Shown: in pieces, positions 10,218 through 19,921 of the stretch | Position numbering within the stretch: the first letter of the stretch is position 1 | How the letters are laid out: each line of letters opens with the position of its first letter | Assembly: GCA_024760905.1 (NCBI GenBank) | Contig: CM045733.1 | Location: 21,341,001 to 21,405,000 of the forward strand | Origin: Plotosus lineatus | Lineage: Eukaryota; Chordata; Actinopteri; Siluriformes; Plotosidae | Direction: 5' to 3' | DNA length: 64,000 nt | Translations under genes and position numbers: made by a program | Notes under the pieces: generated by a model | Databases searched by the model: none | What the model saw: the letters and a program-made list of their open reading frames with translations, nothing else | Told to the model about the DNA's origin: nothing

Positions 10218-11208
10218 GGTTTTCTGAGTAGATCCTTCCGTAGGAGCATGCTCAATACTTTTTGGTAGAGCAAATAAAAATAAAAGGACAGGACAAAGAC
10301 TTTCTATTGAAACTCCATTTATCACTACAGATCTGTTTCGAGGGGTGGTGAAACCATCCTCTCTCTTCAGGTGATTATAGAAGAAAGTATATAGCGTGTT
10401 ACCCTTGTGTTAAAACGTCATCTCGGTGATCTTTGTTTACACTGTTTTGCGGACTTTTGTAACCCTAAGAAAATATGATTGGTCAGAAGCGTAAGCCTAC
10501 TAGCATGGGTGCAAGTCTCATACACAGAGATGAATTAACTATCTGCTCAGATCGGCACAATCTACCATGCATACTCAGTTAAGCAAAGAGAGTTGTAAAA
10601 TAAAAACCCGAATCCACAAATTACAGAACAACTACAGATATTTATTATCTTTTAGCAGAATCCTGAGTGTATACTTATTTTTATATTAATATTCATTAGG
10701 ATTTGTACTTGTTCTTTGTATGCATCTCTTGAATAAAGTTTACTTACTTACACAAAAGAAAGAACTCTCCGCTTTGCTGGGATTTACATCAGTGCAGGCT
10801 GTGTTCTAAACGAGTTCAAAGGCACCCTTGTGCATTTGAAAGACCGAAAGTCTGTATAACCCACAGCAAGTACACTACTTTCGCAAGTACACTACTTTCG
10901 GTATTGAGCATCGCACATATTGTAAGCTTTGATTGGCTGTTTTAAGCTTCATGTAAAGTAACTCGGTATAAATAAGTGACTTATTTGAAATTAATGTTGA
11001 TATTATTTGATATATGTGATATTATTTTACAATGTAATGTTTATAATAATTGATTTTGGGGAGTTGTATGAAATACAGTAATGGTATTTATGGATGTATA
11101 GTACAGTATGAGCGTCATACGTCATACATCACTGTAACAACTTAAGTTCACTTTCACTTATGTTCAGCCGTCCAGAACCAATTAAAAATGTAAGTCAGGG
11201 AACTTCTG
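9964..11208 (+). mobile_element. Pogo-like non-autonomous element (TIR1 family), copy 1
   Basis: 1,245 bases with imperfect inverted ends CAGACGCTCGGCGACTTATG / CAGAAGTTCCCTGACTTACA and TA on both sides (9962-9963, 11209-11210), as for Tc1/mariner/pogo elements. Two other copies lie at 36497-37613 and, inverted, at 51771-52766. The shared inside includes ATGATTGGTCAGAAGCGTAAG near 10466 (copy 2: ATGGCTGGTCAGAAGCGTAA), a possible relic of a transposase start; this is inference. A (TG)n(TA)n tract at about 10131-10206 varies among copies. Confidence 0.82.
10131..10218. repeat. (TG)n(TA)n(GA)n compound microsatellite
   Basis: Lies inside the TIR1 element; the corresponding place in copies 2 and 3 has long (TA)n only, so the tract grew separately in each copy. 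Confidence 0.93.
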
Positions 11209-11335
11209 TACTTTTATTTCCTCCAACAGTCCAAAGAAATTCACATTAGGTTAATTGGTTGTTCCAAATTTGTCCCTTGGCGTTCATGTATATAGTCCTG
11301 TGATGGATTGCCAAGTTGTCAGGGTGAGCCTTTGC

Positions 11336-12055
11336 AGTTTTGAAGTTGCTAAAAATTTAGATTTTTTTTTTTTTTTTAAATAAAGAAAGACAAGCAACTA
11401 TATTCAATCAGAGCAGCTACTAATGACCTTTAAAATGTCCATAGGATCCAACATCGCAAAGCAGCTTTACATAGTAAAAAAAATGTGACTCTTCGCAGTT
11501 CACTGGTTGACCTTCCTTCTTGTAGGTACGTACCACTGTATAACAGGAACACCATGCAAGACCTGCTATTTTGGAGGTGAACGGACCCAGGCATTTACTC
11601 ATCACAATGTAGTCCTGCTTAGGGTCACTCAAGTCCTTACACATGCTCATTTTTTCCCTGCTTCTTAGAGATAAATGTCGAAAATTTACTAGTAACTTTC
11701 TATCTTGTATATTCTACGAATTGACAGGTAACACTGTAAGCTATAGCAGTTGTTCTTGAAGGTGAGATGGATGTTGCTGAATAGTCTCTGTCGAATTCAA
11801 TTCAACAGCATTGAAGGCTCTACTGAGCTGAACATAAATAATTGCTTTATTATATACCACAGAGTGATATGAAAAGCAAAGTAAATTAATATTTTTATGG
11901 TATAATTTTAACATATTTTAGCCATGGCAGAGTTTGGTAAAGTGAGCTCCATAAGCAGTGTTTTTATACTCATTTCGAGTTTTAGAATATACTTTGCAGA
12001 AACACAAGAATAACAATGCTCTTTCTGTTGTTTTGTTTTGTTTTGTTTTGCTTTG
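11336..12055. other. Unassigned sequence with a small minus-strand frame
   Basis: A 76-residue minus-strand frame at 11420-11650 (MSMCKDLSDPKQDYIVMSKC...) is cysteine-rich and reads smoothly, but has no convincing splice sites or recognised family. Part of it overlaps a CGCAAAGCAGCTTTACATAG motif that belongs to a common fish interspersed repeat (a related motif is at about 46305). I therefore do not call a gene. The rest is AT-rich. Confidence 0.4.
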
Positions 12056-12059
12056 TTTT

Positions 12060-12312
12060 TGCATTTGTGAGGCGCTCCACCAAATGTAGGCGCTTGTCAC
12101 AAGTGACGTATGGTGCTTGTGAGACAAAGCGCGGCTTATTCGGACTTCCGATCTTTCAAGTGAGCAAGTGCGCGTTGAATACTTGTTTAGTCCCCAACCT
12201 TCACTTACTCACTTGAAAGATCGGAAGTCTGAATAAGCCGCGCTTTGTTTCACAAACACCATACGTCACTTGCGACAAGCACCTACATGCGGTGGAGCGC
12301 CTCACATTTTTC
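12060..12312. repeat. Foldback with ~95-base arms related to the TIR1 element
   Basis: Arms at about 12070-12165 and 12208-12305 are near-perfect inverse copies: TTCGGACTTCCGATCTTTCAAGTGAGCAAG pairs with its complement, around a loop of about 42 bases. Each arm resembles the inside of the TIR1 elements (compare 52200-52320), so it seems to be a rearranged piece of that family. Confidence 0.85.
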
Positions 12313-13449
12313 AAGAGTAACAATGGCGATAATGCTTGTTCCAAGTGACTGTGAATGTTTGTCAGCTGTTTAGATTCATGTATATCCACAAGGGATTACA
12401 TGTATTGTCCAACAGATAGCAAACCAATAAGATAGCACCATTCCCCTCTAGCACATACTACTTAATATTATTCACTCTCAGTGCTCAGAATGGTTTAATA
12501 TTATGGCTGATAAGTGTAGATAATGGAAGAATGAATGACTTTCCATTATATACTCATTAAAACCACATTTTGAATGTAGTCACCCCATCAATTAATAATA
12601 TATTTATTCAGGTAGAAAAAAGTGGGTAAGACCCAAGGTTACTGGATTACTGTACATCAGAAAGTTATGGGCTCAACACCCAGTACTAACAAGCTGCCAT
12701 TGTTAGAGCAGTGGATTAGAAAAAAAGGTAAGCTGTTCTGAATAAAGGTGTCTGCCAAATGTTGTAAATTTAAATATGAAAATTAGTATGATGCATAATA
12801 ATACTATGATGAATGCATGATGAATGTGCTACAGCATTATAAAACTGGCACAAAAAGGTTTTAGTGACATTAATCACATTTCTTTGGATGGTTTTATAAA
12901 TGCAGCATGTTCAGCTCCAAAACATTATTCAGAAACTTTAATTTAGTGCAATATTTTAAATTTGATTTCCATCTGAAAGTGGTACTGAGTTAGACTGCTG
13001 CCAGTTTCACTCAGCTTCTTCGCCAGATGGAGGCGACAAAGCTTTATACTCATGCATGGTCTCTGGCACATGTTCCACTTCGACAATATATGGGTAACAA
13101 CAATGTTCATCACTTATCACCAGAAATATGAACCTGTATATAATTGCAGAGAATAGTTTGAAAACAAATCCATCTGTCTGTACCTGCTGTTTGAATGGTC
13201 TGCTGTCAATTGACAGATTATACTGTACCACAACATGGAATTCTGCCAACGATGACACACAACCACTTATGGCCTACCTTCATAAAGTAGTTAGTACACC
13301 TCTGAGTTTCACTGAGAACTGCTTGTGTTGGTGCATGAATGTTGCATTCATAATAATGTTCTGTTGGACAGTGTCGCATCAATTACATACAACCATATGA
13401 GTACACCAAGCAATACCCTTTATATGGGTGTTTACAAGAGACATAATTG
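12313..13449. other. Unassigned sequence
   Basis: AT-rich with no recognised repeat. Small minus-strand frames at 13007-13258 were considered as exons and rejected because reading frames do not join across the apparent splice sites. Confidence 0.4.
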
Positions 13450-13804
13450 TCTGTCTGTCTTCCTTTCGGCTTCTTCCCTTTTTTCAGGAGTCGCCACAGC
13501 GAATCATCTGATTCGCACGTTTTATTTGGCAGAGGTTTTTACGTCGGATGCCCTTCCTGTCACAACCCTTTTTAGTAAGGGACAGAAACACGCAGACGGC
13601 TTTGCAGCCTACTCTTTTTACGAAAGTCAGCAATGGTTCTTTTACATACCTCTCACCATAGACAGTGACAGACATGGCCCGCCTTTGATAACCTAGTTAG
13701 CTGCACTGGGAGGGACGGTGACAACCCTGTGGAGAGTGGGACTCGAACCCCCAACCTTTGGATCAGCGATCCAGTGCCTTATACCACTAGACCACCACTG
13801 CCCC
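13450..13804 (-). mobile_element. SINE-A, full length
   Basis: Same layout as the copy at 6171-6520, with head A at the right and the RTE-type tail CTTTCGGCTTCTTCCCTTTT at the left. A short CATAAT on both sides may be a decayed duplication. It is one of the best-preserved copies, and its TACTAAAAAGGGTTGTGACAGG joint between body and tail is intact. Confidence 0.87.
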
Positions 13805-13948
13805 ATAATGTTAGAAATATATTCAAGGTGGACATTGAGGAGATATGAAGCAAAATATTCAAAAGGGCACCAGCCAGATACACCCTATCACAGAGGAACT
13901 GAAACACACTTGCTACATTATCATTTATTGTATACATTATCATTTATT

Positions 13949-13969
13949 GTGTGTGTGTGTGTGTGTGTG

Positions 13970-14037
<68 letters not shown>

Positions 14038-14072
14038 GAGAGAGAGAGAGTGGTTGTTAGGCAGGGGAATGG

Positions 14073-14126
<54 letters not shown>

Positions 14127-14149
14127 AGAGAGAGAGAGAGAGAGAGAGG
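13949..14149. repeat. Compound (TG)n(TA)n(GA)n microsatellite block
   Basis: TG, TA, GA, then a 35-base R1 fragment, TA again and GA again. The R1 fragment TTGTTAGGCAGGGGAATGGAAA occurs twice here separated by TA repeats, implying a local duplication within the repeat tract. Confidence 0.9.
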
Positions 14150-14645
14150 TTGTTAGGTTGGGGAATGGAAATAGAACATTTTATTATTGTTGCGTGCAAT
14201 CAGGGACTCCGACATGACTGGCTATGGCAGCATAATTAAAAGAGAGAGAACCAGAAGGAAGGCAGAAGTGAGGGCACCCTGTGACATTGGGCAATCAGCC
14301 ACTCCACCGTCAATGGACCTTTGTGAGCATATACTGTAGCGCAGGGGTGTCCAATCTTACCCGCAAAGGGCCGGTGTGGGTGCAGGTTTTCACTTCAACC
14401 AAGCAGTAGCCACAGCTGTTTCAATCACTGTTCTCAAAAAAAAAATTTTTTTTTTTAAAAAAGGGGGAAAAGCCACTACATTGAACATTAGTGTTTCAAC
14501 ATTAGAAGTCTTAGTGATACTACTTTACTGTTAAAATTCAAACTCAAATATCATAAAATATGTGATAAAGAAAATTGCATCCACAATGTACATTTCATTT
14601 TAAAACATTTTTGTCAAACTTCAGCCAGGAAGAGCTCTTTTTTTT
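14120..14645 (+). repeat. Inverted duplicate of the 7972-8515 block (R1 plus MITE)
   Basis: From the GA tract through TGTTAGGTTGGGGAATGGAAA to CTGTAGCGCAGGGGTGTCCA and then to TTCAGCCAGGAAGAGCTC, the order is the exact inverse of 8515 down to 7972, including the same junction between R1 and the MITE. The copy ends inside the MITE at about 14645, where a SINE-C tail begins. Confidence 0.85.
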
Positions 14646-14722
14646 GGAAACCGGGGATAAGCACCTGTCCAATGAGCCACTAGGCTGGGTGTAAAAAGCC
14701 CAGTGAACTTTATCTTACCTAT
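14643..14722 (+). mobile_element. SINE-C tail fragment
   Basis: AACCGGGGATAAGCACC, then GAGCCACTAGGCTGGGTG and a TTTATCTTACC end match the last ~75 bases of the full SINE-C at 54068-54369. Confidence 0.75.
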
Positions 14723-14727
14723 ATATG

Positions 14728-14734
<7 letters not shown>

Positions 14735-14796
<62 letters not shown>

Positions 14797-14797
14797 A
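14735..14797. repeat. (TA)n(TG)n microsatellite
   Basis: Short TA run followed by about 26 TG units. Confidence 0.95.
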
Positions 14798-15330
14798 TGG
14801 GTGTTTATACTTTCGATCATATTTTAACATCAAATTACCACAGACAAGAAGAAAAAATGTATTCTCCTATCAAGGCTATCACATGTAAAAAATAATAATA
14901 AAAAATGCATAAATCCTTGAATAGAAATCACCCTTTGTAAGGCCATGCTGAGAGAGGAAACAGAAGGTAGGTAAAGGAAGGGTGTTAGATGGGCATGGCA
15001 TCCTCTACAAATCAGGTCATGTAGTCGCAGGCTAAACACACACAGCAGGGCATCATCACCAGCAAGTTCTGTGATCAACATCTGACCTGGGTTCTGTCTT
15101 TCCCTGTAAGGTCACAAGCAGGCTGCCTGAATCATAACTAAACAATGTCAGTGAATGAACTAGAGCTTTGTACTATGCAAAGAATAACTGTCTAATTTAT
15201 AGTCAGAATACTTTTGTCAGAATAATAAATAAAATATACAGTATATGTTTTCTACGCAGTAATTTACAGTTTTCACACAAGCAATAGGATTGTATTCCTT
15301 ATTTCTGTTTAGGGTAATTTATCAAGCTTG
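14798..15330. other. Unassigned sequence
   Basis: No recognised gene or repeat. A minus-strand frame at 14830-15081 has no family resemblance I can name. Confidence 0.4.
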
Positions 15331-15339
15331 ATTTTATTT

Positions 15340-16035
15340 TATCATCTATATCAGACCTCGGGATGTTATTCACCATGGTAGGGCTACTGCTCTCAAAAAG
15401 GAACCTTGTTGCCCTTCTACAGTACAGTTTGTTAGACTGTGGACAAGACCATAATAAAGCAGAGAAAAATGTTTTCAATGAAAAGCTTTATGTATTGAGA
15501 GTGAAAACATTGCATTCCACCAGAAGAGACGTATTTCATATGTTAAACATGGTGATAGTTGTAGCATGGTTTCAGCCTTCTTTGCTGCATCAGGGCCAGG
15601 ACAATTTATCATTAGTGATGGAACTGAAAGCTGAATTATGACTTGGATAGGAAACTGTCAAGACACCTGTCCAGGAACTGAAACTCAAGAGAATATAATC
15701 CATGCAGCAAGACATCTAATCTTCAGATGCAAGTATTTCTACCAAAAGAAAAGTTTTACATAAAAAAATACAATATTTTGGAATGGTCAAGTTGAAGTCC
15801 TGATCTTCCTCAAATAAAATGTTGTGTAAGCAGTTCTTTTGAGAAAACCCACCAGCATCCCAATGCTGAAATTGTCTGAAGAAATGGACTAAAATCCCTT
15901 ACAGTTGACATACAGAACTGATTAACGGTTACCACCGAACTGATTTATGGTTAGTTAATGCGTCACCGGGCAGGTGGGGCGGGGGGGGCGACTAAGATTA
16001 AAGGTTCAGATACTTTTGCGACTCAGAGACATGTA
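15340..16035 (+). mobile_element. Degenerate Tc1/mariner transposase fragment
   Basis: Translation with frameshifts gives fragments corresponding to VKHGDS-CSMV and FFAASGPGQFIISDG, the region before the second catalytic Asp in Tc1-like transposases, followed by poorly conserved C-terminal sequence and AAAGGTTCAGATACTTTTGCG near the end, resembling a Tc1-type terminal sequence. Multiple indels; no complete ends were found. Confidence 0.6.
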
Positions 16036-16250
16036 ATAGTGAATCATTTGACTCAAGAAATAAGTACTATAACATCAAGTATAATATTTTGTCTCGTTTT
16101 CAGTTAGGACTTGTATTATGTTTTTGGTTATATGTATGCAGAAATATAAAAAGTTCAAAGGTTCACAAACATTCAACTTTTTTTTTTACTATGCACATAT
16201 AAAATCTTCAATTTATACACTATATTTACAGGTGGCTTTGTCCAAACTTG

Positions 16251-16252
<2 letters not shown>

Positions 16253-16312
<60 letters not shown>
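16253..16312. repeat. (ATT)n microsatellite
   Basis: About 19 uninterrupted ATT units. Confidence 0.95.
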
Positions 16313-16521
16313 TATGATGCTCTCAAAAATATTTGGCTTTTTTTTCTCTTTACTGGTCCAACAAAATTTATTTGAACTTAATTTTAAGGTTAATTTTTCT
16401 AACAAATAGTCTCTTGTTGTGTTTACATCATCTACCTAGATTACAAAAAATACACATCTGTATATGTATATAATGCATATATATAATACATATAATACAT
16501 ATCTGTATATATATATATATA

Positions 16522-17622
16522 ATGCAGCCGTGAGAAGGGGGGCACAAACCAGTGTCTCTCCCTCACGCCGGTCCCAAGCCCGGATAACTGCAGAGGGTTG
16601 CGTCAGGAAGGGCATCCGGTGTAAAACAAATGCCAAATAAAAAATGCGAGTCACAACAAACAATGTCATACCGGATCGGTCGAGGCCCGGGTTAACAACG
16701 ACCGCCATCAGTGCTGTCAACCAACAGGGTGCTGGTGGAAATTGGACTACTGTTGGTCGAAGATGGAGAGGCGGGAGGCGTGTCCATAGGCAGAGAGAGA
16801 AGAGGAAAAGCACGAGTCTAGGACTGAGAGTAGGGACTTTAAATGTTGGAACTATGACAGGAAAAAGTAGAGAGCTGGCTGACATGATGAAGAGGAGGAA
16901 GGTGGACATACTGTGTGTTCAGGAGACCAGGTGGAAAGGTAGCAAGGCTAGAAGCATAGGAGCAGGGTTTACGCTATTTTATCATGGTGTGGATGGGAAG
17001 AGAAAAGGAGTCGGATTCATCTTGAAGGACGAGTTTGTCAGGAATGTTCTGGAAGTGAAAAGAGTGTCAGACAGAGTGATGAGTCTCAAGTTAGAAATTG
17101 AAGGCGTGATGGTCAATGTTGATAGTGCTTATGCCGCACAGACAGGATGTGAGCGAGAAGAGAAGGAGAGATTCTGGAGTGAGTTAGATGAAGTGATGCA
17201 GAGTACCCCCAGAGGTGAAAGAGTGGTCATTAGGGCAGACTTCACTGGACATGTTGGTGCAGGAAACAGAGGGGATGAGGAAGTGATGGGTAGGTTTGGT
17301 ATCTAGGACAGGAACGCAGAAGAACAGATGTTGGTAGATTTTGCAAAAAGGATGGAAATGGCTGTGGTGAATACTTTCTTCCAGAAGAGACAGGAGCATA
17401 GGGTGACTTATAAAAGTGGAGGTAGGAGCACACAGGTTGACTACATCTTGTGCAGGCAACTTAATTTGAAGGAAGTCAGTGACTGCAAAGTCGTAGTGGG
17501 TGAGAGTGTTGCCAAAAAGCATAGGATGGTGGTGTGCAGGATGATGCTGATGGTGAGGAAGGTGAAGAAGGTAAAGGCAGAGCAGAAGACAAAGTGGTGG
17601 AAGCTGAAAAAGGAAGAGTGTC
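16522..17622 (+). mobile_element. RTE-clade LINE copy A, 5' part only
   Basis: Starts with the family's 5' end ATGCAGCCGTGAG directly after a TA run and ends at GGAAGAGTGTC, where another TA run begins. It keeps the leader and the whole endonuclease region but no reverse transcriptase, so it is 3'-truncated, the reverse of the usual LINE truncation. A C-to-T change turns a CAG into TAG at the end of the FGI frame. Confidence 0.88.
16644..17306 (+). pseudogene. RTE LINE endonuclease domain (copy A), interrupted
   Basis: An apurinic-endonuclease-like domain that nicks target DNA for target-primed reverse transcription. Motifs in order: LNVGT, ILCVQETRWKG with the metal-binding Glu, LFYHGVDGKR, and VVIRADFTGHVG corresponding to the catalytic Asp/Asn loop. 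Compared with other copies, GADFNGH has become RADFTGH, replacing the conserved Asn, and SAYAPQ has become SAYAAQ. A TAG stop follows FGI; the frame then resumes at 17328 with HRVTYKSGGRSTQVDYIL. Confidence 0.85.
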
Positions 17623-17639
17623 TTATATATATATATATG

Positions 17640-18176
17640 TCTTGTCTTAAGAAATTAATCCGTCCCTATGGCAAGCCTATTTTCCCATAGGAAATAATAA
17701 AAAACAATTAATCCATTCCAACCCCTTCCCAAACTCATACAGTGGTGTACATGTGCGTGCACGTGTGTGCTGACCATGTGTTCTTAGCAGAGTTATAATC
17801 TTACAAATGTTTATGTAAGGTTTTAAAACCCTGAGCCAAAAAATAAAGTTGCAATGAGCACACTCGAAAAACTCACGAAACAACAGCAACTCTGTACTTT
17901 ACATGAAAAGCATCATGGGTATAATGGAGATACAGCTCCATAATAGCCAATGGGAGGGAGCTGCATCATCCCTCCTAGCCAATGGGAGGCCAGCAGGGTG
18001 GGATGTTGGGAGATAGTCAATGGGAGAGCAACTCGCGCATTGTTTGAATTTTTGATTTGGCACTTTCGTAACGTGAATTTGTTTCGTATCCAGAGATGGA
18101 AATTTTCGGTAAATGCATTTCATAACCTGGATTTTTCGTTTGTTGGGACTTTCGTGAGGTGAGGTACCACTGTATA
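17640..18176 (-). mobile_element. Pogo-like element fragment, right end CAGTGGTACCTCAC
   Basis: The right end reads GAGGTGAGGTACCACTG followed by TA at 18177, the inverse of the CAGTGGTACCT ends of the pogo-like elements in this window. The left end is lost at the TA run after LINE copy A. No transposase frame. Confidence 0.55.
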
Positions 18177-18220
18177 TTTGACCTAATAAATTAAAGATAA
18201 AACTAAAAAATAAATATTTC

Positions 18221-18264
<44 letters not shown>

Positions 18265-18803
18265 CCATATACATTAACATTCATAATAATTCATAATAAA
18301 TAATAATAAAATAAGAATAAACAATAATTCAACTAACCCTTCTGATCATCGAGTGCGTGAAGATGTCACGTGGGCAAAGATGTCTTGTGGTCAGGCATGA
18401 GGCATAATAGAAGAGGAGGAGAATTTTGTGCATGTGCATGCTACAAATGCCAGCTAGTGGTGAGCTCCCACAAGGACAGTGCTTCTCAAATAGTGGGGTG
18501 CAAGTAATTAAGTATACAATTGACAGTGTACACTACAATTAAGTGTAATTGCGCATCCTCTACAGTAGGTGGCAGTGGTGCTCTTACTGTGTTCCCTATG
18601 GTGAAGGGAATACAGGGCCTTCTACTGTAGAGGATGTGCAATTACACTTTCCTGCTGGCATTTGTAGTGTACACATGCACAAAATTCACCCCCTCTTCCT
18701 CCTCCCTCTATTACACACCACTTCATGTTACATCTATTATTATGAAATATTTATTGTTTTTTACATGTTTATCTTTAATACATTAGATAAAATATACATG
18801 TTA
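18174..18803. repeat. Large foldback (about 630 bases)
   Basis: Outer arms: TAAAGATAAAACTAAAAAATAAATATTTCAT (about 18192-18222) pairs with ATGAAATATTTATTGTTTTTTAC...TTTATCTTTA (about 18745-18780). Middle arms: ATTTTGTGCATGTGCATGCTACAAATGCCAGC pairs with 18652-18686. Inner arms: GTGTAATTGCGCATCCTCTACAG (18542-18564) pairs with 18622-18645. A (AAT)n run at 18222-18262 lies in the left arm. CAGTGCTTCTCAAATAGTGGGG near 18478 looks like a hAT-type end. Confidence 0.75.
18222..18263. repeat. (AAT)n microsatellite
   Basis: About 14 uninterrupted units in the left arm of the foldback. Confidence 0.95.
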
Positions 18804-18948
18804 GTTGCAGGTTATAGGAAATGCAGCCATGAGGTGGGGGGGGCACTAACCAGTGTCTCTCCCCCTCATGCCGGTCCCAAGCCCGGAGAAATGCAGAGGG
18901 TTGTGTCAGGAAGGGCATCTGATGTAAAACCAATGCCAATTATTTATA

Positions 18949-19921
18949 ATGCAAATCAAAAGTATTACCTCCATACCGGATCGGTCGAGGCCCGGGTTAA
19001 CAACGACCGCCATCAGTGCTGTCAATCAACAGGGTGCTGATGGAAATTGGACTACTGTTGGTCGAAGACGTCGAAGAAGGAGAGGTGGGAGGCGTGTCCG
19101 TAGGCAGAGAGAGAAGAGGAAAGGCATGAGTCTAGGACTGAGAGTGGGGACTTTGAATGTTGGAACTATGCACAGAAAAGGTAGAGAGCTGGTTGACATG
19201 ATGCAGAGGAGGAAGGTGGACATACTGTGTGTTCAGGAGACCAGGTGGAAAGGTAGCAAAGCTAAAAGCTTAGGAGCAGGGTTTAAGCTATTTTATCACG
19301 GTGTGGATGGGAAGAGAAATGGAGTCGGAGTCATCTTGAAGGAGGAGTTTGTCAGGAATGTTCTAAAAGTGAAAAGAGTGTCAGACAGAGTGATGAGTCT
19401 CAAGTTAGAAATTGAAGGTGTAATGCTCAATGTTGTTAGTGCTTATGCCCCACAGGCAGGATGTGAGCTAGAAGAGAAGGAGAGATTCTGGAGTGACTTA
19501 GATGAAGTGATGCAGAGTACCACCAGAGGTGAAAGAGTGGTCATTGGTGCAGACTTCAATGGACATGTTGGTGCAGGCAACAGAGGGGACGAGGAAGTGA
19601 TGGGCAGGTTTGGTATCCAGGACAGGAACGCATGAAGGACAGATGTTGATAGATTTTGCAAAAAGGATGGAAATGGCTGTGGTGAATACTTTCTTCGAGA
19701 AGAAACAGGAGCATAGGGTGACTTATAAAAGCGGAGGTAGGAGCACACAGGTAGACTACATCTTGTGTAGGCGATGTAATTTGAAGGAAGTCAGTGACTG
19801 CAAAGTCATCGTGGGTGAGAGTGTTGCCAAACAGCATAGGATGGTGGTGTGCAGGATGACTCTGATGGTGAGAAAGGTGAAAAGGCAAAGGCAGAGCAGA
19901 AGACAAAGTGGTGGAAGCTGA
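18949..19921 (+). pseudogene. RTE LINE endonuclease domain (copy B), frameshifted
   Basis: Apurinic-endonuclease-like half of the LINE protein, which nicks DNA to prime reverse transcription. Visible motifs in order: LRVGTLNVGT, ILCVQETRWKG, GVGVIL, VVSAYAPQ, VVIGADFNGHVGAG, then in a second frame HRVTYKSGGRSTQVDYIL and AKQHRMVV, which corresponds to the final catalytic His region. An extra T after GGAACGCA (about 19632) breaks the frame after FGIQDRNA, and a one-base loss near 19880 separates it from the reverse transcriptase frame. Annotation pipelines often name such sequences craniofacial development protein 2-like; that label reflects LINE derivation, not a host gene. Confidence 0.9.

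Larger units (their letters stand above)
9826..11335 (+). mobile_element. SINE-B, split by a later transposon
   Basis: The 5' part (9826-9963) has head B: GGTGGCACGGTCGATTAG, TTCACAGCAAAAAGATCC, box B GGGTTCAAGTAC, then TGGAGTTTGCATGCTC. The 3' part (11209-11335) resumes with TTTCCTCCAACAGTCCAAAG and GATGGATTGCCAAGTTGTCAG. Removing 9964-11208 and one TA restores the normal SINE order, so the element between is a later insertion. Tail 2 is only partly kept. Confidence 0.75.

Noticed and set aside
11420..11650. 76-residue cysteine-rich minus-strand frame.
   Set aside because: It overlaps a motif of a common fish dispersed repeat and lacks splice or start context.
13007..13400. Minus-strand frames that read like two exons (ending ...ALSPPSGEEAE and a cysteine-containing upstream piece with a GTAGGC donor).
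   Set aside because: No joining phase across the apparent donor and acceptor stays open, and I recognise no family, so the splice signals are probably chance.
14735..14797. Short regularly spaced repeats that could suggest a CRISPR-like array (also 10131-10218, 35033-35148).
   Set aside because: They are dinucleotide microsatellites with no spacers, in vertebrate DNA.
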